In this document: piece after piece, positions 54,900 through 64,000 of the stretch
How positions within the stretch are numbered: the first letter of the stretch is position 1
How the letters are laid out: every line of letters starts with the position of its first letter
Assembly: GCF_012848855.1 (NCBI RefSeq)
Contig: NZ_CP051630.1
Location: forward strand, 3,203,501-3,267,500
DNA length: 64,000 bases
Direction of reading: 5' to 3'
Origin: Pyruvatibacter mobilis
Lineage (GTDB): Bacteria > Pseudomonadota > Alphaproteobacteria > CGMCC-115125
Notes under the pieces: model-generated
Told to the model about the DNA's origin: nothing
The model's database searches: none
The model's input: only the letters and a program-made list of their open reading frames with translations
Translations under genes and position numbers: made by a program

Positions 54900-56129
54900 A
54901 TGGCTGAAGGAGCCGGGGCATCTTTAGAAGCCAGGCGGGCCGACACTGGTCGGACGCTGTTCCGGAGCCGGTTTACAATTGCCGCTCTTGCCGCGCTGAC
55001 ATTGCCGATGATGGCGGCGCCCGCCCAGGCCGATGGGCTCTTTGAAGTTGGGCCTGTCGAATTCGGTGGCGCGATCCGCGGCAACGTTACCTATCGCGAT
55101 TACAATACGCCGGACGAGTTCGACGACTGGTTCGAGTTTGATACGCTGATTACCCGTGCTGATTTCGATACCGGCCGCTTCATCGGCTCCGCCCAGGGAC
55201 GTCTATACTACTATCATCAGGACGGGCAGGATCACGATACGGCCTTCGTCCACCATGCATGGCTCGGTTACCGGTTCGATGACGGAAGCGTGGTGCATGC
55301 GGGTGTGCATCAGGTGCCGTTCGGTCTGCTTCCATATGCGTCTGACAACTGGTTCTTCTCCATCGCCTACTATGTGGGGCTGGAGGACGACTACGATCTC
55401 GGCTTCAAATATGTGTCGCCGGACTGGGACGGCTGGTCGCTTCAGGCGGCCTGGTACATTGGCGATGAAGGGGACGGTATCGGCCGGTCCGAAGACAGTG
55501 CCCGCTACTCCTATGACATTGTCGATGAAGGTGCGAACGGCAATGACGAGGAAAACCAGTTCAACCTTCGGGTGGCCCGCACTTTCTTTCAAGGAGATGA
55601 CGACCGGTCGCTGGAACTTGGCGCGTCAGGTCAATGGGGTGAGGTGCCGAACGACATAACCGGCCAGGATGGCGATCACTGGGCAGCGGCGGTTCATCTG
55701 CGCGGGGAAGAAGGACGCTTCGGTTACGATCTCGAATTCGTCACCTACGACATCAACCAGAAAGTGCCTGCCGGTCTCAACCCTGACGTCGTGCAGATGG
55801 GTGCCTTTGATTTTCCCTATAATGTGGCGTCAGGCGGCGAGATCTATCTGGCCAATCTGCGCTACTCGCCTGAGTACAAGCTGCCTTTCTTCGAAAGCTG
55901 GACCGTCTACAACAATTTCAGTGTGCTGACGAAAGATCCGTCGGGCTTTGAAGATACCATCCACAACATCACCGGCGCTTATTTTTCAAAGGGGCCGTGG
56001 TTCATTACGCTCGATTATGGCGTGGGGCAGGGCAGCCCCTTCATCACCCGCGACTTCACCAACGGGCTGGCTGCGGGCAGCGATGAGTGGGACAGCCGCA
56101 TCAACCTCAATGTGGCGCTGTACTACTAG
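54900..56129 (+). CDS. Porin-like outer membrane beta-barrel protein
   Basis: A protein of 409 residues from the ATG at 54900, behind GGGGGAGAAATC. The signal peptide is about residues 1-44, ending MAAPAQA. The rest alternates short beta strands with acidic loops (RGNVTYRDYNTP, DTAFVHHAWLGYRFDDGSVVHAGVHQVPFG, AWYIGDEGDGIG) and ends in NLNVALYY with an aromatic C-terminal residue, as outer-membrane barrels do. It is probably a substrate-specific porin. It is divergent from the BCCT transporter and overlaps the convergent hydrolase by 4 bp. Confidence 0.8.
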   Translation: MAEGAGASLEARRADTGRTLFRSRFTIAALAALTLPMMAAPAQADGLFEVGPVEFGGAIRGNVTYRDYNTPDEFDDWFEFDTLITRADFDTGRFIGSAQGRLYYYHQDGQDHDTAFVHHAWLGYRFDDGSVVHAGVHQVPFGLLPYASDNWFFSIAYYVGLEDDYDLGFKYVSPDWDGWSLQAAWYIGDEGDGIGRSEDSARYSYDIVDEGANGNDEENQFNLRVARTFFQGDDDRSLELGASGQWGEVPNDITGQDGDHWAAAVHLRGEEGRFGYDLEFVTYDINQKVPAGLNPDVVQMGAFDFPYNVASGGEIYLANLRYSPEYKLPFFESWTVYNNFSVLTKDPSGFEDTIHNITGAYFSKGPWFITLDYGVGQGSPFITRDFTNGLAAGSDEWDSRINLNVALYY

Positions 56130-57220
56130 GCCATGAACCAATCGAGCACACGCGCATTCACTTCGCGCGGATAGGTGTGGGACAGGTCGGGAATAATCTC
56201 GAGTTTCACCTCGGCACCTTTGGCGTCAAGTGTTTCAGCTGCCAACTCGGCCATTTTGGACGGGAACATCCAGTCGAGCGCGCCGTGCACCACATAAACA
56301 GGAAGGCCATCCAGTCGATCCGCCGAGGCCATCTCGCCCAGCATGGGGTGGAACGCGGTCGACATAGGGGCAAGGTGGGTGAACGGGCTCTCGTCGCGCA
56401 GGCCTGTCACGTAAGAAAACGTGCCGCCATCACTCATGCCGGTCAGTAGCAGTTTCGTGGCATCGACATTCCAGCGGCTTCGAATGTGCGCCAGCATGGC
56501 GTCTAGGTTCGGGCTGTCCATGTCATCGCCCATCAGTGACCATGTGTCGCCACGTGATGTGGGCGTGACGAGGATGACACCGCGACTGCGGGCCTCCCGC
56601 AGCCAGCTCCACAGGAAGCTGCGCCCGTGGCCGGACCCGCCATGCAGCGCCATCACCAGAGGGTAGGCGCGTGACGGGTCATAGTCTTCCGGCACGTAGA
56701 GCGAGAACCCGCCGCGCTCTTTTTTGTCATTGCTTGCTTCGATGACGCCCGTCTCGGCACGGTTGGCGCCATCTGCAAGGGCTGCCAGCCGCTCCTGGTC
56801 ATCGCGCATGCCGGGTTCGAGGAAGTATCGGCTGACCGGCGGCAGGATCGCCGCCAGTGGATAAAGGGCTTCGTTGGCGCGTGGTGCGTGGCGCAGGGCC
56901 TTGAAGGCTTCGAGAATGAAATTCTCGGCGTGCTTGGCGGCGGCCAGTTCTCCGTAAGCGGATAACACTTCTTCCGCTGCCGTCAGCACACGGTCGCGCA
57001 CCGGCAGCAAATGCTCCGGCCATGGGGCGGCTTCAAATACCGGGCGGGCATCTCGGATACCCATGTCCACGCCAGCCGCATGGTCCACGAGGTCATCGAT
57101 CTGCGGCGGGTGCAGTTTGCGTGTGACATCTTCCAACGTGTCGAGCGCCACCAGCAAAGGAGGCAGCATGGCCGTCATAGCCTCGATGAGCTGGGTGTTC
57201 TGGTCGGGCGTGTCGGACAT
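56126..57220 (-). CDS. Alpha/beta hydrolase (phospholipase/carboxylesterase-like)
   Basis: A protein of 364 residues from the ATG at 57220. The N-terminal 160 residues are helical and not recognised. The C-terminal hydrolase domain (about 175-360) has YPLVMALHGGSGHGRSF (oxyanion region), the nucleophile in LLTGMSDGGTFSY (GxSxG), acid in YVVHGALDWMFP and catalytic His in PDLSHTYPRE. No signal peptide is seen, so it is cytoplasmic. It is divergent from the MMPL exporter with a 179-bp gap. Confidence 0.83.
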   Translation of the reverse strand: MSDTPDQNTQLIEAMTAMLPPLLVALDTLEDVTRKLHPPQIDDLVDHAAGVDMGIRDARPVFEAAPWPEHLLPVRDRVLTAAEEVLSAYGELAAAKHAENFILEAFKALRHAPRANEALYPLAAILPPVSRYFLEPGMRDDQERLAALADGANRAETGVIEASNDKKERGGFSLYVPEDYDPSRAYPLVMALHGGSGHGRSFLWSWLREARSRGVILVTPTSRGDTWSLMGDDMDSPNLDAMLAHIRSRWNVDATKLLLTGMSDGGTFSYVTGLRDESPFTHLAPMSTAFHPMLGEMASADRLDGLPVYVVHGALDWMFPSKMAELAAETLDAKGAEVKLEIIPDLSHTYPREVNARVLDWFMA

Positions 57221-57399
57221 GGGAGATCTGCCTGGCAACGGTCGGAATCACAATGCGGGGGCAGTTGGCCATGAAATGGCGGCAGGCGCAAAAGCATGCT
57301 CATTGTGATCAGGCTTGCCGCTAAGAGTTCGTTATGCCAGCACGGATATAAGAGAAAGCGGGGAAACCGCTTGAAAAACAAGCAATTGCGGGAGGGATC

Positions 57400-59772
57400 A
57401 TGCCAGCACCAGCTGCCATGAAAGGGCCGCTTGCGGCGATTGTCGCAGGGGCCGAAAGGGTTTTGTTCGCCAATCGGCGGCTCGTGCTGATCCTGTTTGC
57501 GTGTCTCACGCTGATCACCGGCATGCTGGCGACTCAGTTGAAAGTGGACGCAGGCTTCCTGAAGCAGCTCCCATCCGAGCATCAATTCATCCAGACATTC
57601 ACCGACTACCGGGAAAAACTTCCCGGTGCGAACGCGGTCATGGTGGTGGTGGAGGCCAATGACGGGGACGTCTGGACGCCGGACTTTTTCCGCCGCTACT
57701 ACGATATCTCCGATGAGGTCTTCTATCTGCCGGGCGTTGACCGGGCCACGATCCGCTCCATGTGGACGCCGAACACACGGGTGATGGAGATCACCGAAGA
57801 GGGCTTCCTCGCCTACAATCTCATCCCGGCTGCGGTAACGCGCGACGGCATAACCCCGGAAGCGCTCGAGCGGATCCGCATTGATACAGTGCGCGGCGGC
57901 TTTGCGGGGCAACTCGTCAGCCACGACAACCGGTCGGTGATGATCCGGTTTGAGCTGGCCGAGATAAATCCGGTGTCCGGGGAACGGCTGGATTACATCG
58001 AACTTGCACACCGGCTTGAGACCGGTATTCGCCAGAAGTTCGAGGATGAAGTCACGACGATCCGCATCATCGGCTTTGCAAAGGGCATTGGCGACATCGC
58101 GGATGGAGCCGCAGGCGTCGTCTATTTCATGGGGATTGCCCTGCTGCTGACGGCGCTGGCGGTCTATCTCTATGCGCGCTCCGTGCGTCTCACCCTGTTG
58201 GCGGTCGGTAGTTCGCTCGCGTCGGTCATCTGGCAGTTCGGTGTCCTTGAACTGCTTGGCTACGGGCTTGATCCGCTGGCGATCCTGGTGCCGTTCCTTG
58301 TCTATGCCATCGGCGTCAGCCACGGGGTTCAGCAGATCAACCTTTTCACCTCCGAGGTGATTGACGGGTCGAGTGCGGAGCAGGCGGCGCGGGCGACCTT
58401 CAGCCGGCTCTTCCTGCCGGGGTCGATGGCCCTGATTACAGATCTGGTCGGCTTTCTCACGCTTGCTCTTGTGCCCATCCCCATAATCCAGGAAATGGCG
58501 GTGGTGGCCACGGTCGGCATCGCACTCAAGATCGTCTCCAACCTCATCATGCTGCCACTGCTTGCGTCCTACATGACGCCGCGCCCGAAATTCGTCGCTC
58601 AGGTGCAGCGCCTGCGAGAAGGCCGCGCGCGGATGATGCGCCGGCTGGGTGGCGTTGCGCGGCCGGGGCCGGCCAAGCTGGTGCTTGGTGTCAGCGCAGT
58701 CCTGTTTGCCGTCTCCATCTATGAATCCCGCGACCGTCATGTGGGTGACCTGCATGCGGGCCTGCCGGAGCTGAGGGCTGATGCGCGCTACAATCAGGAT
58801 GTCGAGTTCGTCACGGAAAATTTCGGCATCTCGCTCGATGCGTTTGTCACTGTGATGGAACTGCCCAACGAAGCCTGTATCGACCATCGCTACATGGTGG
58901 CGATGGAGGATTATGGCTGGCACCTTGAAAACGTGTCGGGTGTTGTCGGTGTTGTGTCGGCCGCCACGGTGGCGCGCAACAATATGCGCCTGTGGATGCA
59001 GGATGATCTCAAATGGCGCACGCTGCCGCGCGCGCAATCCACCCTGGCACTTGTGACGGCGCCTATTCCCACGAGCACGGGCCTCATCAACAGGCGCTGC
59101 GATACCATGCCGGTGATTGCGTTCCTGTCGGATCACAGGGCGGAGACAGTCAAGCGGGTGGTGGCTGCAGCGGAGAATTACATCGCGTCCAATTATGACA
59201 AGCTGGAGGGGCTCACCTTCCGTCTTGCCACGGGTAATGTGGGCATCATTGCCGCCACCAATGAGGTCATTTCGGAGAATGAGCTGCCGATGCTGCTCTA
59301 TGTCTTCGGCGCCATTATCATTCTTGTCAGCCTCGCTTACCGGGATATCCGGGCTGTCATCTGCTGCTGCGCGCCGCTGCTGGTCGCCACCTTCATGGGC
59401 TACTGGTTCATGACGGAGCTGGGCATCGGCCTCAAGTCGTCCACCCTGCCGGTCCTCGTGCTGGCGGTGGGTATCGGGGTGGACTACGCGTTCTACATCT
59501 ACAACCGGCTGCAGTTCCGGTTGGATGAGGGGCTGGCACTGGAAGAGGCTTTCCCGCTCGCCATGCAGGAGACGGGCATGGCTGTGGTCTTCACCGGCCT
59601 TACGCTTGCCATAGGTGTTGCCAGCTGGGCGTTCTCGGCGCTGAAGTTCCAGGCGGATATGGGCCTGCTTCTGTCCTTCATGTTCCTGGTGAACATGGTG
59701 GGCGCGGTGACGTTGCTGCCGGCGCTGGCCTGGGCTCTGGAGTGGTTGCTGCCGCGCCGGCAGAAGGCATAG
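57400..59772 (+). CDS. MMPL/RND-superfamily exporter
   Basis: A protein of 790 residues behind a GGGAGGGATC site. It has two copies of the sterol-sensing-like/MMPL module: the first with transmembrane helices around 230-400 (GVVYFMGIALLLTALAVYLYARSVRL, LVPFLVYAIGVSHGVQQINLF), the second around 640-785 (LLYVFGAIIILVSLAYRDIRAV, LPVLVLAVGIGVDYAFYIYNRLQF). Large periplasmic loops separate them. Family members export lipids or hydrophobic compounds. There is no adaptor or outer channel next to it, consistent with a stand-alone lipid exporter. Confidence 0.85.
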   Translation: MPAPAAMKGPLAAIVAGAERVLFANRRLVLILFACLTLITGMLATQLKVDAGFLKQLPSEHQFIQTFTDYREKLPGANAVMVVVEANDGDVWTPDFFRRYYDISDEVFYLPGVDRATIRSMWTPNTRVMEITEEGFLAYNLIPAAVTRDGITPEALERIRIDTVRGGFAGQLVSHDNRSVMIRFELAEINPVSGERLDYIELAHRLETGIRQKFEDEVTTIRIIGFAKGIGDIADGAAGVVYFMGIALLLTALAVYLYARSVRLTLLAVGSSLASVIWQFGVLELLGYGLDPLAILVPFLVYAIGVSHGVQQINLFTSEVIDGSSAEQAARATFSRLFLPGSMALITDLVGFLTLALVPIPIIQEMAVVATVGIALKIVSNLIMLPLLASYMTPRPKFVAQVQRLREGRARMMRRLGGVARPGPAKLVLGVSAVLFAVSIYESRDRHVGDLHAGLPELRADARYNQDVEFVTENFGISLDAFVTVMELPNEACIDHRYMVAMEDYGWHLENVSGVVGVVSAATVARNNMRLWMQDDLKWRTLPRAQSTLALVTAPIPTSTGLINRRCDTMPVIAFLSDHRAETVKRVVAAAENYIASNYDKLEGLTFRLATGNVGIIAATNEVISENELPMLLYVFGAIIILVSLAYRDIRAVICCCAPLLVATFMGYWFMTELGIGLKSSTLPVLVLAVGIGVDYAFYIYNRLQFRLDEGLALEEAFPLAMQETGMAVVFTGLTLAIGVASWAFSALKFQADMGLLLSFMFLVNMVGAVTLLPALAWALEWLLPRRQKA

Positions 59773-62700
59773 TCACTCCGCTGGCTGGTGGCCTGTGCGT
59801 GCTTCCGGGTGTTCACGCTCCAGCCGGCGGCGGACGTCGCCGGGCGAGCCCGTGCCGCGCGCGAGCAGATTGTAGGCTACCGGCACGACGAACAGGGTCA
59901 GGGCGACGGATGCCAGTACACCGGCCAGCACCACCACGCCGATGACAGCGCGGCTTTCGGCGCCGGCACCCGAGCCGATAATCAGCGGAACGGTGCCGGC
60001 TGCGGTGGTGATGCCGGTCATGAGGATCGGGCGGAAGCGGGTGACGGAGGCTTCGCGCAGCGCCTCGGCGAACTCGACACCCTGATCGCGCAACTGGTTG
60101 GCAAACTCCACGATCAGAATGCCGTTCTTGGCGGCGAGGCCGACCAGCATCACCAGGCCGATCTGGCTGTAGATGTTGATGGTTGCCCCTGCCAGCCACA
60201 GACCGAACAGCCCGCCGCCGATCACGACCGGCACGGTCAGCATGATGATCAGCGGATGGACAAAGCTTTCGAACTGGGCCGACAGCACCAGGAACACGAC
60301 AGCGATGCCCAGCATGAAGACGAAGAGAAGGGCGCCTCCCGCCGTGAAGTAGTCACGGCTTTCGCCCTTGTAGTCCACCACCACTGTTTCCGGCAGTTTT
60401 TCGTCAACGATCGTGTTGAGGTGCGCGATGGCGTCGCCGAGCGACAGGCCGTCGGCCAGATTGGCCTCAAGGGTAAGGGCGCGGATGCGGTTGTAGCGGT
60501 TGAGGGTCGTGGAGCCTGCAAATTCCTGGATCGTCACGAGGTTCGACAGGGGAATGAGTTCGCCGGACCGCTCTGACCGTACATAGATGTTCTGAAGGTC
60601 AGTCGGGGTGCGCTGGCTTTCGCGCTCACCTTCCAGGATCACCGGGTATTCCTCGCCGCCATCGATGTAGGTGGTGACATTGCGGCCGCCGAGCATGGTC
60701 TCCAGCGTGCGGCCAATTTCAGAGACGGTGACGCCGAGTTCGGCGGCACGGTCATAGTCCACATCCACTTCCACCTGCGGCTGGGTTTCCTTGTAGTCCC
60801 AGTCAATGCCTTGCAGGCCTGGATTGTTGGTCTCAAGCTCAGTGAGCATGATGTCGCGCCATTCGGCCAGCTCATCATAGGTGCCGCCGCCGATGACGAA
60901 TTGCAGAGGCTTGTTGGTGCCGCCGCCGAAGCCGCGCCGCATAACGGGGAAAGCCCGCACGCCCGGAAGGTCCGATAGTCTGGCGCGGATTTCATCCATG
61001 ATGACAAAGGCCGACCGGCGTTCGGACCAGTCCGCCAGCACCGAGATGACGATGCCGGTGTTAAAGGCGGTGATGTTGCCGAAGCTGCGTGGGCTGCGCA
61101 CCAGCAGCGTTTCCATCTCGCCGCTGTCGAGATAGGGCACGAGGCGGGCTTCGATCTCGTCCATGTACTCGTTCATGAAGGCGTGGGTCGCGCCCTCAGG
61201 TCCGTTGACGATGATGAAGAACGCGCCCTGGTCTTCCTGCGGGGAGTATTCCGCAGGCAGCGCGTTGTAGAGCAGCGCTGTACCACCCAGCAGGGCGACA
61301 AACGTTGCAAACACGATGAGGGGGCGCGTAAGCGACCATTCGAGCGCGCCTGCATACCAGTCCCGGGAAGCTCGCAGCAGGGCTTCAACGCGGGCGCTGA
61401 TTCCGCTTTCCGCCGAGTTGGGCCGCAGGATCTTGGAGGCGATCATCGGCGAGATTGTGAGTGCCACGAGGCTGGAGATAGCGACGGCTGCAGCCATGGT
61501 CAGGGCGAATTCGGCGAACAGACGGCCGATGTCCCCCTCTGTGAAGGCGATCGGCACGAAGACCGAGATCAGCACCATTGTGGTCGCGATGACAGCGAAG
61601 CCCACCTGGCGGGTGCCTTCGAAGGCCGCCACGAGTGCTGTTTCGCGATTTTCGTCCATGCGCCGCTGAATGTTTTCCAGCACCACGATGCTGTCATCCA
61701 CCACCAGGCCGATCGCCAGTACCAGGGCGAGCAGGGTCAGCAGGTTGATCGAGAAACCGAGAATCAGCAGGAGGGTGAAGCTGGCGGTGATCGAGATGGG
61801 CACGGTCACGGCCGGCACCAGCATCGCGCGGATATTGCCAAGGAAAGCAAGGATCACCAGCACCACCAGCACCATGGCAATGGCCAGTGTCTTGTAGACT
61901 TCGTTGATGGCGCCTTCGACGAAGATGGAGGTGTCGAAGCTGACGGTGATTTCCATGCCTTCCGGCAGGGTCGGGTTCAAGCGGTCCGCCTCTGCCTTGG
62001 CGGCGCGGGCTACGTCGATCGTATTGGCTGTGGACTGCTTGACGATACCGATGCCGATGCGCGGCAGGGTGTTGCCGCGGAAGAAGGTTCGGTCCTCATC
62101 GGCGGAGCGTTCCACGCGGGCCACGTCCCCCAGACGCACCAGGTATCCGTCTTCACCACGCGCCAGAACAAGGCGGGAGAAGTCCTCGGCATCGTTGAAA
62201 GAACGTGCCACCCGCACGGTGAATTGGCGCTCGAGGCTCTCAACAGCGCCGGCCGGCAATTCCACGTTCTCGGCGCGCAGTGCGCGCTCCACGTCCGACG
62301 CGGTGAGACCGCGGGCCGCCATTTCCATCCGGTCAAGCCAGACGCGCATGGCGTAGCTCTTGGCACCGGAGAGGCGCACGCGCGCGACACCCGGCAGCAC
62401 CGAGAAGCGGTCGGCCACGTAGCGCTCTGCAAAGTCGGTCAGCTCCAGCGTCGACATGTTGGGGCTGGAGAGCGACAGCCAGACGATTACGCTTTCATCT
62501 GCGTCCCGCTTCTGCACCTCCGGCGGATCCGCCTCATCAGGCAGGTTGTCGACGATCCGCGAGACGCGGTCGCGCACGTCATTTGCGGCTGAATCCACGT
62601 CGCGGCCGGTCTTGAACTGGATGGTGACGTTGCTCTCGCCGTCCTCGCTTGAAGACTGGATGAAATCGATGCCCTCGATGCCGGAAATGCGGTCTTCGAT

Positions 62701-62898
62701 GATCTCGGTGATGCGGGATTCAACGATCGAGGCTGCAGCCCCCGGATAGGCGGTTTCGATGGTGACGACCGGCGGATCGATGTCCGGATACTGACGAAGA
62801 GGCAGCTGGGTGAAGGACACGATGCCGAACACAACCAGCAGGATGCCCAGCACGGCGGCAAAGACCGGGCGGGTCACGGACAAATCGGACAGGAACAT
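59773..62898 (-). CDS. RND efflux pump inner-membrane subunit (HAE1/AcrB-type)
   Basis: A protein of 1041 residues, full AcrB length. It has 12 transmembrane helices (TM1 in DLSVTRPVFAAVLGILLVVFG) and proton-relay Asp pair in TM4 (LVLAIGLVVDDSIVVLENIQR). Two large periplasmic loops include YVRSERSGELIPLSNLVTI. It is drug- or compound-proton antiport. Its 3' end abuts the convergent MMPL gene (no gap). It lies 91 bp downstream of the adaptor gene, in the same operon. No outer-membrane factor follows. Confidence 0.93.
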   Translation of the reverse strand: MFLSDLSVTRPVFAAVLGILLVVFGIVSFTQLPLRQYPDIDPPVVTIETAYPGAAASIVESRITEIIEDRISGIEGIDFIQSSSEDGESNVTIQFKTGRDVDSAANDVRDRVSRIVDNLPDEADPPEVQKRDADESVIVWLSLSSPNMSTLELTDFAERYVADRFSVLPGVARVRLSGAKSYAMRVWLDRMEMAARGLTASDVERALRAENVELPAGAVESLERQFTVRVARSFNDAEDFSRLVLARGEDGYLVRLGDVARVERSADEDRTFFRGNTLPRIGIGIVKQSTANTIDVARAAKAEADRLNPTLPEGMEITVSFDTSIFVEGAINEVYKTLAIAMVLVVLVILAFLGNIRAMLVPAVTVPISITASFTLLLILGFSINLLTLLALVLAIGLVVDDSIVVLENIQRRMDENRETALVAAFEGTRQVGFAVIATTMVLISVFVPIAFTEGDIGRLFAEFALTMAAAVAISSLVALTISPMIASKILRPNSAESGISARVEALLRASRDWYAGALEWSLTRPLIVFATFVALLGGTALLYNALPAEYSPQEDQGAFFIIVNGPEGATHAFMNEYMDEIEARLVPYLDSGEMETLLVRSPRSFGNITAFNTGIVISVLADWSERRSAFVIMDEIRARLSDLPGVRAFPVMRRGFGGGTNKPLQFVIGGGTYDELAEWRDIMLTELETNNPGLQGIDWDYKETQPQVEVDVDYDRAAELGVTVSEIGRTLETMLGGRNVTTYIDGGEEYPVILEGERESQRTPTDLQNIYVRSERSGELIPLSNLVTIQEFAGSTTLNRYNRIRALTLEANLADGLSLGDAIAHLNTIVDEKLPETVVVDYKGESRDYFTAGGALLFVFMLGIAVVFLVLSAQFESFVHPLIIMLTVPVVIGGGLFGLWLAGATINIYSQIGLVMLVGLAAKNGILIVEFANQLRDQGVEFAEALREASVTRFRPILMTGITTAAGTVPLIIGSGAGAESRAVIGVVVLAGVLASVALTLFVVPVAYNLLARGTGSPGDVRRRLEREHPEARTGHQPAE

Positions 62899-62989
62899 GG
62901 GCGCACTCCGTCGGGCGGCAGCAGCGGTTTCACATTAGCGGGGCCTGCACCGTGTGTGATGCAGGGAAATTTCTTGCGGGCGCGGGAGC

Positions 62990-64000
62990 TCAGCCGCCGA
63001 CAGGTTGGCTGGTGGCTGCGTCCGGACCCAGAAGCTCTTCCAGCGTGTCGCCGCTCTTGCTCACGGCCTTGACCTCAATGGCCTGTCCGGGGGTGAGCTG
63101 GCTGGCGCCACGGGTCACGACCCGGTCGCCGACGGAAAGACCGTCGATCACCTCAACTTCGCCGGGGCGGCGGGTGCCGAGAGTTATCTTGCGCCGTTCG
63201 GCAACGGGTTTGCCGTCTTCTTCCACGGCCACATAGGCATAGGTCTCGCGTGCGATGGGTACGATGGCGTCTTCGGAAATGGTGACGGCGCGGCGCGGGT
63301 TGCGCAGCAGTTCCACGGTCATCAGCAGGCCGGGGCGCAGCACGCGGTCATCATTGGGCAGCAATGCGCGCACGATGATGGAGCGGGTGACCGGGTCGAT
63401 CTCGTTGTCCAGGCTTGAAATCTCACCTTCGAACTCGCGGCCCTCCAGTGCACGGGCCCGGGCGCGGATGGCGAGGCCGGGCTCGATGGTGGAGAGGTAT
63501 GCGGTGGGGACAGAGAAATCGAGCTTCATGACGCTGTCGTCATGGATCCGCGTGATGACGTCACCCGGCGCGACCAAGGCGCCGACGGAAATCCGGCGCA
63601 GGCCGACCACCCCGTCGAAGGGTGCCGTGATGACGCGGTCCTTGAGACGCGACTGCAGCGCCCGGCGTCTTGCCACGGCGGTCTCGTAGGAGCGCTTGCG
63701 CTCATCCAGCACCGAGCGGGAGATGGTGCCCTGGCCGACAAGGCTCTGGGCGCGGTTCAGCTGGCGGCGAGCTTCATTGGCGGCGGCGTTTTCTTCTTCG
63801 AGGAGGGCGCGTTCCTCGCCGTCCGCCATGGTCAGCAGGGTGTCGCCTGCCGCAACGCGGGCCCCGTCGTCGAAATAGACGCCGGTCACGGTGTCAGTCA
63901 CGGTCGCCGTGATCTCGACGGTCTCATTGGCACGCAGCGTGCCGATCGCTTCGATACGGTCGACGAATTCAGTCTCGGCGGCCTCCTGTACAAAAACAGG
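62990..64000 (-). CDS. RND efflux adaptor (HlyD/MFP family), 5' end beyond the window
   Basis: The frame stays open to the window edge. 336 residues plus the stop are visible (N-terminus missing). It begins within VQEAAETEFVDRIEAIGTLRANETVEI, the first strands of the membrane-proximal domain. VTDTVTGVYFDDGARVAAGDTLLTM is the lipoyl half, a coiled-coil follows (ALLEEENAAANEARRQLNRAQSLVGQGTISRSVLDERKRSYETAV), then the second lipoyl half DRVITAPFDGVVGLRRISVGALVAPGD. It couples the AcrB-type subunit downstream to an outer channel. Confidence 0.9.
   Translation of the reverse strand, partial: PVFVQEAAETEFVDRIEAIGTLRANETVEITATVTDTVTGVYFDDGARVAAGDTLLTMADGEERALLEEENAAANEARRQLNRAQSLVGQGTISRSVLDERKRSYETAVARRRALQSRLKDRVITAPFDGVVGLRRISVGALVAPGDVITRIHDDSVMKLDFSVPTAYLSTIEPGLAIRARARALEGREFEGEISSLDNEIDPVTRSIIVRALLPNDDRVLRPGLLMTVELLRNPRRAVTISEDAIVPIARETYAYVAVEEDGKPVAERRKITLGTRRPGEVEVIDGLSVGDRVVTRGASQLTPGQAIEVKAVSKSGDTLEELLGPDAATSQPVGG

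Noticed and set aside
57175-59136. 653-codon open frame antisense to the MMPL exporter
   Set aside because: Arg/His-rich shadow of the exporter gene; no domain pattern and no ribosome-binding site.
61183-62592. 469-codon open frame antisense to the AcrB-type pump
   Set aside because: His/Gly-rich shadow frame; the RND protein on the other strand has all family motifs.

Overview
The window is 64 kb of GC-rich, gene-dense bacterial chromosome. Gene content and order point to an alphaproteobacterium. The signs are the rplU-rpmA-GNAT-obgE-proB-proA-nadD / rsfS-rlmH order, a Pcs-type phosphatidylcholine synthase, tandem CYP153-type P450s and a full TTAA-N7-TTAA CtrA-type box. The CYP153 pair, Baeyer-Villiger-type monooxygenase, acyl-CoA dehydrogenases, single-chain acyl-CoA carboxylase and BCCT osmolyte transporter suggest a (probably marine) hydrocarbon- or lipid-degrading organism such as Parvibaculum and relatives. 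That placement is inference from gene content, not a phylogeny.

Layout. 0-11 kb (minus strand) is a housekeeping block: ribosomal proteins L21/L27, a GNAT, ObgE, proline synthesis (ProB/ProA), NadD, an ergothioneine pair (EgtB/EgtD) between NadD and RsfS, RlmH, and the N-terminus of a GpmI-like protein that seems to lack catalytic residues. A phosphatidylcholine synthase, a SIMPL/DUF541 protein and a 63-residue membrane protein follow. 12.2-14 kb is a small accessory islet. It holds an intact tRNA-Ser(CGA), a decayed tRNA-Ser-like copy with a diverged direct repeat, a DUF1778/GNAT toxin-antitoxin pair and an AT-rich gene with a HEPN-like R-x5-H motif. 14-24 kb carries a sulfite dehydrogenase pair with a divergent AraC regulator, a TauD-type dioxygenase, a TetR/YciI unit with a clear operator, an orphan histidine kinase, and an ATP-grasp protein next to a cyclic-nucleotide-binding thioredoxin-reductase-like fusion.

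25.8-37.3 kb is the most distinctive region: eleven genes in three transcription units that look like an uncharacterised surface-sugar or glycoconjugate pathway. RmlA and RmlB would make dTDP-4-keto-6-deoxyglucose. A DegT aminotransferase, a formyltransferase, a TylF-like methyltransferase, a PhyH dioxygenase, a metallo-beta-lactamase-fold enzyme, a FemAB-like acyltransferase, an FAD enzyme, a WbqC protein and a glycosyltransferase would tailor and transfer it. RmlC and RmlD are absent here. A CtrA-type box lies between its two divergent arms.

37.6-64 kb is a catabolic and transport region: YHS and VOC proteins, a Baeyer-Villiger-type monooxygenase divergent from a single-chain acyl-CoA carboxylase with two acyl-CoA dehydrogenases, a NodT-type outer membrane factor, nitronate monooxygenase, and two tandem CYP153 genes. 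Each CYP153 gene is preceded by the same palindrome-plus-promoter module. A BCCT transporter, a porin-like protein, an esterase, an MMPL-type exporter and an RND pump with its adaptor (cut by the window edge) complete it.
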